Assembly: GCA_001599595.1 (NCBI GenBank)
Contig: BCHH01000021.1
Location: forward strand, 180,287 to 244,286
DNA length: 64,000 bases
From: Beverwykella pulmonaria
Taxonomy: Eukaryota; Ascomycota; Dothideomycetes; Pleosporales; Melanommataceae
Reading direction: 5' to 3'
How positions within the stretch are numbered: the first letter of the stretch is position 1; each line of letters begins with the position of its first letter. Position numbers and translations under genes: made by a program. Below are positions 1-10,602 of the stretch, in pieces. The notes beneath the pieces are model-generated. The model was not told the origin of the DNA and searched no databases. It was given only the letters and a program-made list of their open reading frames with translations.

Positions 1-2759
1 TTCGAGTCGGCGTCGACCTGGCCTGTCTCGAGCAGCAGCTTGACCACGGCCTCGTGCCCTCTCTCTGCCGCCCACGATAGCGGCGTCCGCCCGCCCTGTG
101 GATCCATCGAGTCGGCGTCGACCTGGCCTAATTTGAGCGCAGCAGCAAATATTACCCCGTTACCAAGCTCTGCTAAATATGAGAGCGCAGTCCTCCTTTT
201 TGAGAATTTAAATTCGCGTCCAAACATGTGCTGGCTACTGTTGTCCTGGCTGTGCTGGTTGTAGAGTCCATGAAGCCAACTTCTAGGAGACTGATTTGCC
301 ATGTGAGCTGCTAAAAAAGTTCGAATGGCCTCTTTACTCCTAGTTGCAAGGGCTGCAAAAAGGGGTGGCCCATAGCGCTCCTTTTCCACTTCAAGATACG
401 AGAGGATGGATGGATGACCCCTAATAAGATTTGACATGTTGCCCTCCGCCAATATGTAGAGCAAACTGACTTTTTCTGAGTGTTTACGCACTTCGTATAT
501 TGCCAGAAGATTGTCCATCTTGATCCAGTCTGCGAGCGGGAATCTCTGGACGAAATTTACTTGACTGATACCACCTCCTTCTGCTACGTCTGCATGGTAT
601 AGCACGTTACGTACGGCATATTCCAGGAAGGGAAATGTAACAGTGGTGGATTTGCGGACAGCTATTAGCTCCTTACTTGAGGCTATTAAATTGTTCTTAC
701 TGAAATCTAGATTAGATGAAATGGCGGGGCCTATGTAAGCGCGGCAGCATTGCTTTAGCCGCTCATGACTTCGACCTTGAAAGTTGCTTTTGAGATCGGG
801 CCAAATGTCGGCGAGCCCGTTTCCTTGTATAAGGAAATCCTTTACTGATTCATGGATGAACTGGGTTTTTGGAGACTTTGATTTCGTAATTTCTGCAAGC
901 CCCTTGGAAGAACTGAGTATAAACCTCTGGATAACTTCTATCGGGGTTTCGTCGGAATCCCATCTTGATAGGGCATCGGGCTCAACTCCGGAAAGAATAG
1001 CAAAGTATAACTGCTCTGGACTCAACGGTTGCCTTGCAAATAGTATCCACTGAACACATAAGACTAGCTCGTCTCTATTGTTGGAGTCGCGTGTTAAAAT
1101 ATCGCGGAATAGCTCGTGTAGGTCGGCAGGGATCTCCTTGAGTCTTTTCCGAAGTTCATGCATGCGGCCACGATCATGCTCCTTGTTCAGTATTCCTACT
1201 ACAAGAACAACCCACATGAAGATCCCTGAGGCCTTTTCTTGAAGGTCTTTTCGTATCTGCCCAGCAAGCTTACTACGCCCTATTTTTAACTCGTTATCAA
1301 CGTAGTTCGCTATATCTTGATTGTGTCCTTCTTGTCCCTCTAGGATTAGATCTAAATTTTTCCGAATAGTAATATGAGGATAGTGTCTGCTTGAAAAGCA
1401 AACCTGGAATCTTATGCCGGCTGACACGGCAAGTTCGCCAATACGTTCAAAAAACGATATCATATCTCGGATCTGATCTTCTTCGCATTCGTCCAAGGCG
1501 TCAATGAAACAAACTACAGAAGACTCTCTAAGGCTTTGGATAGCTTGTTCTAGGAGCGTTTTCAGTGATTCAATGCTCCATTGATGGTATGTATTGCTAA
1601 TTGACGTCGAAAGACTAAGCGAGTTGAAGACGTCTTGGAGCGCTGGAAGGCGTTGAAGAAGTTGCAGTAAGAGTGAACGATATGTCCCGATGGTAGACTT
1701 TTCTAGATCCTCACCTCGCGCATTGAAGAAGAATGAGATGACGATCCTATCCTTCATCTTGCGGGCGTTGGTAAAAGCGTACTTCATTAATGTTGATTTT
1801 CCCGTCCCAGGTTTTCCTTTGACCCATAGGAAGCCGTGGTGTTCGCTCAGCTTAGTAGGGTCAAGCCAGCTGAGGTATTCGGGATTTTTCAGTAGCCATT
1901 TACATGTCTTGGCGTGAGCGTTCTTGATATTTATTTGCCGCGTATCGAGTTGCTCAAATCGCAGTGATTCCAACAGCGCCGTTCGTTGCTCTTCGCTTAA
2001 TGATAATCGTCCGTCCTTCGTATTCTCTTCCTCTTTGATCTGTTTCTGAAGCCGAGCCAACGCCTTTCTCCGTCCTTCTCCATACAGGAGGGGCATATGA
2101 ATGTCGAAAATGCCTAGTAGGCAGTATGCTTCATCTTCTTCGCGTTTTGTTTTGCGTTTTTCTGCCCATGACATGCGCTCGTTTATATGAAAATAAGGCA
2201 AAGGCCTTCCTTGAAGCGCTGGGATAGCGATTCCAGTTATCTCATGGAGGGTTTGCTCTAGTGTTTGCTTATCGCCAAGTCGCTGTTCCTCTTTAGAGAA
2301 GAACTCAACAGATGCCGGTGCAATGAGCTCTTGAAGCGTCCAGCCACGAGTGAACCATCTGCTTTTTTTGAACGCTGGTTTCCATCTTCGAGAGAACTCG
2401 TCGTCTCCATCCGAATTACTGACTGAAACATCGGACAGGTACACGTAGCATCTCGCCGCGTCCTGATACCAGCGGAACATGGAGTTGATAGCTTCTGAAA
2501 GCTCTGAGCTGCTTGCTTTGTCGATACAGCACGTGTCTACCCAGAAGAATTGCAGGCCATCCTTTATAGCTTGCTCTCCGCAGAAGCGAATCTTGCGATA
2601 GCCAGCTTTTGTTTTGCCTGTACCATCTACCAGATCCCTAAAAGTAACCTCCTCCTCATCTGGCCCCCAAGTGTGAGAGAGAATAGCATAGCTCGGAATA
2701 TTGCTGCCTACATGTTCGACTAGGCTGAAGTCGCCGTCTTTAATCCGCAGGAGTCGCAT
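1..2759 (-). CDS. HET-NACHT-ankyrin NLR-type receptor (partial, runs off left edge)
   Basis: This is an intronless reading frame of 919 codons, open to the window edge. The N-terminus carries a HET domain: start MRLLRI, then YAILSHTWG (about residues 24-32), WVDTCCID and RGWTLQELIAP. A NACHT-type NTPase follows, with P-loop GKPGTGKST (about residue 315) and Walker B VVCFIDALDECEED (about residue 420). Ankyrin repeats of the form GRTPLSWAAERGHEAV(V)KLLLE begin near residue 870 and continue past the edge. This is the HET-E-like fungal NLR layout, with ankyrin instead of WD repeats. Known family role: cytoplasmic ligand sensing by the repeats, NTP-dependent oligomerisation, and cell death through HET (vegetative incompatibility). 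The start was chosen because MRLL is the canonical HET N-terminus. No stop or frameshift was seen, so the gene may be functional. The ligand is unknown. Confidence 0.93.
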   Translation of the reverse strand, partial: MRLLRIKDGDFSLVEHVGSNIPSYAILSHTWGPDEEEVTFRDLVDGTGKTKAGYRKIRFCGEQAIKDGLQFFWVDTCCIDKASSSELSEAINSMFRWYQDAARCYVYLSDVSVSNSDGDDEFSRRWKPAFKKSRWFTRGWTLQELIAPASVEFFSKEEQRLGDKQTLEQTLHEITGIAIPALQGRPLPYFHINERMSWAEKRKTKREEDEAYCLLGIFDIHMPLLYGEGRRKALARLQKQIKEEENTKDGRLSLSEEQRTALLESLRFEQLDTRQINIKNAHAKTCKWLLKNPEYLSWLDPTKLSEHHGFLWVKGKPGTGKSTLMKYAFTNARKMKDRIVISFFFNARGEDLEKSTIGTYRSLLLQLLQRLPALQDVFNSLSLSTSISNTYHQWSIESLKTLLEQAIQSLRESSVVCFIDALDECEEDQIRDMISFFERIGELAVSAGIRFQVCFSSRHYPHITIRKNLDLILEGQEGHNQDIANYVDNELKIGRSKLAGQIRKDLQEKASGIFMWVVLVVGILNKEHDRGRMHELRKRLKEIPADLHELFRDILTRDSNNRDELVLCVQWILFARQPLSPEQLYFAILSGVEPDALSRWDSDETPIEVIQRFILSSSKGLAEITKSKSPKTQFIHESVKDFLIQGNGLADIWPDLKSNFQGRSHERLKQCCRAYIGPAISSNLDFSKNNLIASSKELIAVRKSTTVTFPFLEYAVRNVLYHADVAEGGGISQVNFVQRFPLADWIKMDNLLAIYEVRKHSEKVSLLYILAEGNMSNLIRGHPSILSYLEVEKERYGPPLFAALATRSKEAIRTFLAAHMANQSPRSWLHGLYNQHSQDNSSQHMFGREFKFSKRRTALSYLAELGNGVIFAAALKLGQVDADSMDPQGGRTPLSWAAERGHEAVVKLLLETGQVDADS
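2..129 (-). repeat. Ankyrin-coding repeats with a 105-bp period
   Basis: A 23-base string (positions 2-24) recurs exactly at 107-129, one 35-residue ankyrin unit apart. The codon-level identity suggests recent unit duplication or concerted evolution, as described for fungal NLR repeat domains. The rest of the array lies outside the window. Confidence 0.75.
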
Positions 2760-3564
2760 GTGGTGATTGTTCAGGAGCTTTTGCTCGGGAGTTACAACTT
2801 CTTCTTTTTGGGGTAAGACATGTGCAGTCCAGAAAGTAATGGACTGCGATCGGGGTAGGTGGTGAGTTCGTGGGCGAACCACCTAAGCATGAGCAGAAGG
2901 TTAATAACGGGGCGGCAGGCTGTGCACAATGGCTCAGCTCCAACCAATCAAAGATGTGAATATATGCGTTAAACGAGGCTTCAAATGATTGAGCAGCAAA
3001 TGGGTTTAAGACTTGACGCGAACACCGCTAGCGGGGATATTAGCCGATCGTATCAGTTGAAAGAGAAGAAGAAGGAAAAGTGTCTTAAAAAGTGATGTTG
3101 TGGCGTGACATCAACTTGCGGAACACAAGTTTCGGTTTATTGGATAATCGGCTGATATGGTGGGGCAAACTCCCAGCTGCTCAAGTTTGGATCCAACAGT
3201 GTTATAGTCCACTACTGTAACTCTAACCCCAATCCTCTAGTAGTAATTGCCTGTTCTCTAGCAACCAGTTTAAAGATTACCCTTGCAAGTACCAAATTTT
3301 TGGAGTCATCGAGCGCATCTAACTTCTGTAATTAGGAATTTTTGTCTGGTCACATATATGTTGCTCCACCTTGAGGGCAAAGCAGGATCCCTTGAACTTG
3401 AAGGAATTTACTGAAGCCTGACCGCCAAAAATTTGGATGAATCCAATCTGGAAGATGTGTATTTCACCTGTGTATCTTACACATGAGGGAAAGGAAGGGA
3501 ACCAAGCCCTTTCCACGAAAATTACGAAGTTTTCGACCGTACGATACCGGCGTTGATTGCCACT
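2760..3564. other. Intergenic, upstream of the HET-NACHT-ANK gene
   Basis: No convincing gene was found. The part just left of 2900 should be the 5' UTR and promoter of the minus-strand receptor gene. The right part may contain unrecognised 5' remains of the HET pseudogene that follows. Confidence 0.4.
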
Positions 3565-4351
3565 ATGAAACACTGTCCACTCTCTACTCTTATTTGGATA
3601 GGTACTTTCTGTGTGCCCTTAGACAGAGACACGGGAGAGGGATCACACCTTGGAAAGCATGGGTTATATTTACTCATGCGCCAAACAAGTCTTTGTCGTC
3701 CTCTCTAACGGAGCTCTCTCTGTCCTGGATCAAATGAGCTCTTCCGAACCCATCTTTCCCGTCCATCTTGATGTGTTGGAGAAAGAGGAGTGGATTTCAA
3801 GAGCATGGACCTATCAAGAGGCAGTCAACAGCAGGAAGCTTTATTTTACCTGCGATGGCTCTCGTGACATCATTGTCGAAGGAAGTCACTTCATGAATTG
3901 CTTAGGCTTTACACACTCTCGTCTCGAGGAAACTGGTGCTGAAAATGACAAGAGGCGGCGGTATCAGCGCTTGGACGCATTCCAGGACCTCATTGCAGAC
4001 TACCTGATCGCCGACTACGAGGAACGTTCTGCCATGCAAGTAATGTCAAACATGGACCGGCGCACCGAGAGCACGAAGGACCGACCTCAAGACTAGTTCT
4101 ATGCTATGGTCGGCGCCATTATCGCAGACCATGCCAGCTCCTCTGGAACTACGGATCCCTGTGAAGCGTTCATGTCATTATGTGAGAGGAAGGGCGACTA
4201 TTCGTTCATTTATTCGGCGGCGAAGCGAGGCTCAACACCCTCGAGACGCTAGCGTCCAGAGTCAGGAGATTTACCATCAATATTGCCTCTACACTGCTGC
4301 GGAAATGGTCAGCAGGGTCATGAAGACTCAGGGTCCTTATACCTAAACTAA
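3565..4351 (+). pseudogene. HET-domain gene, decayed
   Basis: Translated pieces match the second class of fungal HET proteins (het-6/OR-like). One frame gives WIGTFCVPLDRDTGEG, then a one-step frameshift near 3645 leads to ESMGYIYSCAKQVFVVLS and WISRAWTYQEAVNSRKLYF. That frame is broken by TAG at 4094-4096, after which FYAMVGAI and CERKGDYSFIYSAAKR follow in the same frame. A second TAG at 4250-4252 is followed, again in frame, by RPESGDLPSILPLHC and GHEDSGSLYLN up to TAA at 4349-4351. Coding similarity continues through both stops, so this is a pseudogene rather than a short gene. The second TAG probably replaces a conserved Trp codon and the first may replace CAG. Both changes fit CpA-to-TpA mutation, as caused by RIP (inference). 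Confidence 0.82.
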
Positions 4352-4879
4352 ATGGTGGTTCTTGAACAGTCTGCAATAGAGAAGCAGGGGAGAAGTTTGT
4401 GAAACAATGACTTATCTCGAAGAAAATTCACGCTACTGGTTCTCAGACACCGCTTCACAAATCCGCCTATACCGCTCTCCAACGCTGAGGTGAACGATCA
4501 GAGGATCGATTGAGTGTATACAGCGATGGAGTTGATTGAGGTAATAATATAGAAACAGAGGTAGATAGAGCGTATCGTTGGTTTGAGCGAGCCGGGCTCA
4601 TAACTGTAAGGACGGGTTGCGTGTTGTGTGTCGTCTGATTCTTCGGTGGGAGATCCGCAAAGCTAACTGTACAACAGATGAGTAAGCACTGCAGTGGCAT
4701 ACTCTTTGCAGATTTATAGAGTTGTACAGGTACAAAATTTCTACCTCAAAGGCACTAGAAATCGTGCATAGGTGAGGCTGTGTGTTAAGTGAAAAATTAC
4801 GGTAGGCTAGTTAAAGAGATATCATACCTCGCTATCGATTTTTATAAGTATATGGGAAAACAGAAAACGGACAATCCCG

Positions 4880-4988
4880 CGAACGAGCTATGGCAGCACG
4901 GATCCCGCAGACAAGCCATGGCAGCTCGGATTCCACGAACGAGCCATGGCAACCCGGATTCAACAAACAAGCCATAGCAACGCGCACG
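4880..4988. repeat. 28-bp minisatellite, about four units
   Basis: Units start at 4880, 4908, 4936 and 4964 (the last partial). Each contains an AAGCCATGGCA- or GAGCCATGGCA-like core followed by CGGAT. The units differ at several positions, so the array is not brand new. No coding role is evident. Confidence 0.85.
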
Positions 4989-5275
4989 AACCTCAACCAC
5001 GGTATATGCACTGGCCCCCGAACGTCTTCTTCTTCATGTTTTTCTTCTTTTAGCTTAGGAATACAATGCAAATTTGTCTGTTTGTTCTCTTACATTAGGT
5101 GACAGTGCTTAGATCGTAACTCTAGCCAACTCTAACATCTACAACGCTAAAACTCTATTATAATAAATTTTATATACTGTTGGTATTACGGTGGATTGCT
5201 CTATAGATAACAGTGACTCAGAAGGGGGACTGTGTGGATTAAGCGAGATCCGCACAGGCATAAATATACGGCCCC

Positions 5276-5365
5276 GGCAATTTAGAAGGAGGACGAACCC
5301 GAGAATCAAAACCTACAATTGGCAATTTAGAAGGAGGACGAACCCGAGAATCAAAACCTACAATT
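5276..5365. repeat. 45-bp perfect tandem duplication
   Basis: The 45 bases at 5276-5320 are repeated without a mismatch at 5321-5365. The unit includes TTTAGAAGGAGGACGAAC. It is probably a recent slippage or duplication event in non-coding DNA. Confidence 0.9.
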
Positions 5366-5645
5366 GGCAAGCTAGCAGAGGACTTCGACGTCGCTGCTAG
5401 CCCTTGCTACGTAGAAGATTCGTGGTCACAAGCAATCCATACTCTTTCTACCGTNCCCTGCGCTCTTGCACCGCCGTGGATTAGCGTTCTGCGAAACCCA
5501 CGGGCAGTCGATTAACAGCGTCCAGAGTACCTTCCCATTTCACGGGCGGGTATACCGACATATACAGTGTGGTTTATTCAAAGTTGCAATCTTGGTTTTT
5601 TGGTGGGCTCGCTGTTAGTGGGTCACTTGGGAGATATGGAGTATT

Positions 5646-5735
5646 TAAACGATATCATATCTTGGATCCGATCTTCTTCGTCTAAGGCGTCAATAAGCAA
5701 ACTACATAGGACTCTCAAAGGCTTTAAAATTGGTT
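5646..5735 (-). pseudogene. Relic of a NACHT (Walker B) segment
   Basis: About 90 bases align closely with positions 1456-1545 of the HET-NACHT-ANK gene at the window's left edge, in the same orientation. Shared blocks are AAACGATATCATATCT, GATCTTCTTC and AAGGCGTCAAT, separated by a six-base and a one-base deletion. In the parent this segment encodes the Walker B motif region (FIDALDECEED). Surrounding bases are not recognisable. This is a fragment of a second, dead NLR copy. Confidence 0.75.
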
Positions 5736-6630
5736 TGATGCGTTCTGGGGTCATGACCAGAGCGCATAACGTTTAGAACAGGTCTTCGAACATAAGTTAA
5801 AGTTTGCGCCTCTAATTATAGTTTCTATTTTTTAGGGGTAACTTCTGGAGACTACTTCCGAGGTTTACAGTAAGGTTTTTATAGGTGAAATTGCAGCTGG
5901 CTTTGGCTTATGTGGGCGTTGAGCCTATCAGCTTTTCACCGACAATAAATATCCGCTAACCAATCCACAATTAATTACCTTTTAACAGCCTCTGGGTGTT
6001 CTCTCGCCACTTTTAGGTTATGGTGCATCCGCTTAATGCCACTAGCCACGAACTCAGCTCTCTTCACCTCCAATGACCCCTGCCATGAGAATGTTACTGT
6101 ATTTGCTCCGCCCCAGCTGCACAACACCGGAAGCGGTTTCTGGTTTTGCGTTGTCTATGGGTGTTCTGTCTTTCATGCTGAATGAGGCGCAGCTGAGAGT
6201 GCCCGCTAAATAAATAAAAAAAGGCAGAGCTGTCTAGCGCCCAGTGGTGCGGTGAGCGATTCAGCAGTCAGCATTATGCGAGTGCATGCTGGCGCCATTG
6301 CTAGTGGTTCGACCTTCTATCAGCCTGCAAATGAAATTTGTACTTGACCGCCTCCCATCCCTTGCATTGTTTTCGGGTATGAATTATTGTAAGCAGGATA
6401 CTACAACAGTGCTTACTCATTTACTGTACCTCACCAAGGGCACACATACACAACATACACAATACATTATCTCGATACCCCCTTATGACCACCACCCTGC
6501 TTACAACTATTATATAAGAGAATCTGGTTGATTCAAGAAACGCCTTCTGAAGATTCTCCACCGAACAGTACCTAATCTTTCTCTTTTATTTTGAAATTTG
6601 CTTGCATCTAGTCTTCAAAAGTTCTCCAAG

Positions 6631-9165
6631 ATGAAGCTTCGGGCTTTGCTGGCAAGCTTGCCTTCGATCGCCATTGCTGGCAACATCACAGGCTCACAGC
6701 ATATTCCTCTTGGTTCCCCAAGTTTAAACGACCAAAATCCTATTATCCAGCCAGCCTACTGGTACGAAATAATCAAACACAACGGCGAAGCCTCTTTCAT
6801 GCAACCCTCGTGTAAATCGGGCTACCAGGTGTTCCGCAACATCGTCACAGACTTCGGCGCAGATAACACAGGTAACACCGATGCTTCGACGGCTATTCAA
6901 AATGCCATTGACGGTAAATTTATTTCAAGTAGTTTGTTGGCGGTTGCTAAATCATGAAAAGCCTTTTCCTCTGGTTCGAGCGCTTGTGCGAGTCGTGCCA
7001 AGAATGCGTATGGGACCACAGGCCAACCGGCGATTGTCTATCTACCCCGCGGAACCTATCGAATGGGCAAATCTATACAGTTACGTCTAGGGACAGTCTT
7101 AATGGGTGACCCCACCAATCCGCCTACGCTCAAGGCCGTGTCAAACTTCCCGCATGACCACATCATCTATGCCAAAGATCCTGTCCAACCGGGAACCAAC
7201 AACTTTTACATCGCGATCAAAAATCTCATTATCGATTCAAACAACATTGGCAAGGATACCACTATTAGTCACATTGACTGGACAGTTAGTCAGGCCACAC
7301 AATTAACCAATATCGTTTTCAACATGCCAAACTTCTCCACTGGTCACGCAGGCGTTACGGCTGCTCTCAACTATCCCCCCTATCCTGACCCCAGCGGATT
7401 TAACAGTGCCCTTATCTTGAACGACCTCACTTTCAATGGTGGTGCAACTGGCATGATACTGAACGGCCAGCAATGGGTTCTCAAGGGAATGAGCTTCAAC
7501 AGATGCAACACCGGTATCAAAGCGAACGGATTCAACGTCGTGGTACACAACTCTAGCTTCACTGAATGTACTACTGGTATTGATGCACAAGGCGTCTCCG
7601 GTTCCTTGACCGTTTTGGACACAATCACCACGAACATTGGTACATTGGTTTACTCAAGCGATACCAATAACGCTAGAAACTCAATCATTCTTGAGAACAT
7701 AATCAATAGTGGCAAAACAGTTGTTTTAGATAAAAGCCCAAATCCACCACTTATGGGCAATGTACCGAATACTTGGGTTCATGGTAACTTGGTGAGGCTC
7801 GTGATACTGCATCTACTAAACATGCTGACTCTCCACAGTATGCTGCGAGGAATCCGAAACCGCAGTTTGAAGATGGCAGGTCTTTAGTGGCAACACGAGC
7901 TTCTGCCCTGACTGTCGACGGTAATAATTACTTCGCCATGAAGCCGCCAACCTACCAGGACTTTTCTATTGATCAGGTGGTGAATGTGAAGACTGTCACC
8001 AATCTACCAGTCCGAGGGGATGGGATTACTGACGATACCGCAAATATCAATACTATTCTGCGCGGAAGTGTTGGAAAAGTTGTCTATTTTCCTGCTGGTA
8101 CATATATGGTCACTGATTCCCTGATTATACCTCCTGGATCTCGCATCGTCGGTGAGGCGTACGCATCTGCAATCAGCGCTGCATTTAGCCCTAAATTTTT
8201 CAATCCTGATAACCCAACCGCCATGGTCAAATTGGGGAGCCCGGGCGACATTGGAGTGGGGCAGATCAGCGATATGCTCTTCACTGTCAGCGACGTATTA
8301 CAAGGCTGCAAACTAGTGGGTTAATCTAAGCATAAAGTTGTGCTTACCACTATTACTAATTATTTACTAGCTCGAAGTTAACATGGCTGGCAATCATCCT
8401 GGCGATGTTGGTATCTGGAACTCCCATTTCCGTGTCGGTGGTGCCGCAGGATCCAAGGTCAAGACAGTTTGCAGCACAACTCCCGATCGGTGTATGGCTG
8501 CTTGGGGATTGATTCATCTGACCAATACATCATCCGCATACATCGAAAATATGTGGGGCTGGACTGCGGATCACGACCTTGACGGCGGACCTGATTCTGT
8601 ACCTGATGCACCTGTCATCGCAGTCGGACGAGGTGCACTCATTGAAGCGACAAAGGGAACATGGATAGTTGGCACCGGTATGGAACACAACACTCTCTAC
8701 CAGTATAATTTCCATGCTGCAGCCAACGTCTGCACCATCTTCCAACAGAGCGAGACTCCATACTGGCAGGGACCAGGCAGCTCCGGGCTCGCACCGGCTC
8801 CATGGACCAAGCACTTACAGCCAAGCGACCCTACATTCAACAATTGCGGGCCACAAGATGCACAGTGCCGCATGGCTTGGTTCGAGCTTGTGAATAGTTC
8901 CAAGGATATTTTCCTGTATGGAGGCTGTGTTTGGGTCTTCTTCAACGGTGGAGTCAACCATGATTGCCAGGGTGCTCCCGGAATATGCCAACGGAACGCT
9001 ATTGGCATTTCAAATTCAACTGGTGCCTACCTATACGGCACGAATGTGAAGGCTATCCAGACCATGATGATCAGCAACAATGTTGACATTGGTTTCAGGT
9101 CTGATAATGATGGTAGCTTCCCTACAGGTGGTGTAGTTGCAGCATATCTATTCAACTCTGTCTGA
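6631..9165 (+). CDS. Secreted GH55 exo-beta-1,3-glucanase
   Basis: Four exons: 6631-6913, 6962-7791, 7839-8315 and 8371-9165, giving 794 residues. The introns are 48, 47 and 55 bp with clear donors; the second has a perfect CTACTAAAC branch site. A signal peptide opens the protein (MKLRALLASLPSIAIAG). Two pectate-lyase-like beta-helix modules follow, roughly residues 50-290 (YWYEIIKHNGEASF, DFGADNTGNTDASTAIQNAI, IVYLPRGTYR) and 395-640 (GDGITDDTANINTIL, VVYFPAGTY, VNMAGNHPGDVGIWNSHFRV). This double module is typical of GH55 glucan 1,3-beta-glucosidases, which release glucose from beta-1,3-glucan outside the cell during wall turnover or mycoparasitic attack. The ATG at 6631 was chosen over one in-frame codon group upstream because it starts the signal peptide. 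Length fits the family. The catalytic acid was not located. Confidence 0.92.
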
Positions 9166-10602
9166 ATGAAGAGAATTATATAGGTCGTTCCTATTATGGT
9201 TCTCATAGCTAGCTTCCCCATCTTGTCAATGAAATGAAGCGCATGTCCGTACGCAGGAGCGATACGGCGCAAAGTATGTCTAGCCTGGTATGGGATCACG
9301 TGGTTATATCACGTGATGCCCGTGCACGGGCGCGCCTCCTTAAATATCGCTCGCGTTTGTACATAGATGAGCAGAGCAATAACCAGAAACCTGTTGCCCA
9401 CCCTACTATCCCCGTACGCTGTGTACACCGTACAACTGTCTTATGCCTTGCCGACTAGTGCTCGCACCACTATGCAGCTAGCTGTAAGATCCCTATCAAC
9501 ACGCAAGTAAATTTTACCTATAGATTATATGGAATCTAATTTTGTTTCTTGACATCTTTATATAGGTATATTTTCCACACCCGACATCAGTAGCTGACCT
9601 CCAGGTCACACATCCTCCCCATCAATGAATGTCTACCCTAGTAATTTCATCCTACGGGACTGTTGTCGTTTTAGGGTCTGAGAATTACCGTGTAAAGCAA
9701 AAGCATAGAGTTCAAACTCGTTGCTGCCGGGATCCCCAAGCTGTTCTCCACTCAAATGTCAGATGAGCCTGACCCAGGAGCAAGAGGTATCCTGTGTGGG
9801 CTTTGCTCCATACCTAGTTGCAGATGTTGCATCCTGATGCGATTTATTAGTGGTAGCGTGCTAAGACGGTTTCCAACAACCCTGCAGCAGCCATCATTCG
9901 AGGCGTTCGTCACTTCATCATACAACCGTTCGTGCGTGGTACCAGATTCTGCGTGTGGTATATTGAGCTCTTTGCAATGCTGGCATGAATGAGATAAGTT
10001 TATCTAATAATCTTATTTGAGAAGGATCCTTGTGAGGGCATGGGGCTGCCAAGCACGCGGCTCGGTAAAGGAGCGGAGCTCAACCAAATCCTTCACTTAC
10101 GCCAAGTAACATTGAAACCTTTTGCCAGAATATCAACACATAATTCTATAAAGTTTGAATATTATTTAAGCTCTGTATATAAATTCTGTAGAGTAGAAAG
10201 TTCAATATTATGGAAGTGGATCTAGTATAATTAAAGCATGGCGTTGTGTTGCTATAGCGCGTTGGAGAAAGGTAAGTTTTAGGGGAGTTGCATTTTTACC
10301 GAGCCGCGTGCCAAGGTCTAACGCAAGATTTGTCGAGATTTAGGGCACGTAATACGAAGTACGAAGGTAGTCACGCCAAATCCGGCAACACTAGCCATCC
10401 GAGCCGCAGTTGGCCAACGCTATTTGCTAGTTATTGTCGCAGGGTACGACGCAATATAAATGGAAATTCCAAGAACAAGCCACACATACAGTCTAATCTT
10501 GCCAATCTTGAACTTATTTGAACAAGTTCATCTATTAACTCCTTGTCATCCGTTGGTGCTATTAATTATCTCGCTGAACTTACCACCAAAATTTATTCAT
10601 CA
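9166..10602. other. Intergenic
   Basis: No gene could be supported. The stretch contains closely spaced CACGTG/TCACGTGA boxes near 9297-9318 and a 14-base palindrome GCCCGTGCACGGGC just after them. A minus-strand translation near 9870-9985 has a CQHCKELN-like start but is not convincing as coding. Confidence 0.4.

Larger units (their letters stand above)
4352..6630. other. Intergenic with small repeats and an NLR relic
   Basis: No intact gene was seen. The stretch holds two short tandem repeats and a fragment of NACHT sequence (listed separately), plus one undetermined base at 5455. The last 300 bases, with a TATATAA at about 6511, should be the promoter and 5' UTR of the GH55 gene. Confidence 0.45.

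Noticed and set aside
9756..9992. Possible HET-type zinc-binding N-terminus (CQHCKELN on the minus strand)
   Set aside because: Only a few residues look family-like; no HET domain follows and stops are frequent.
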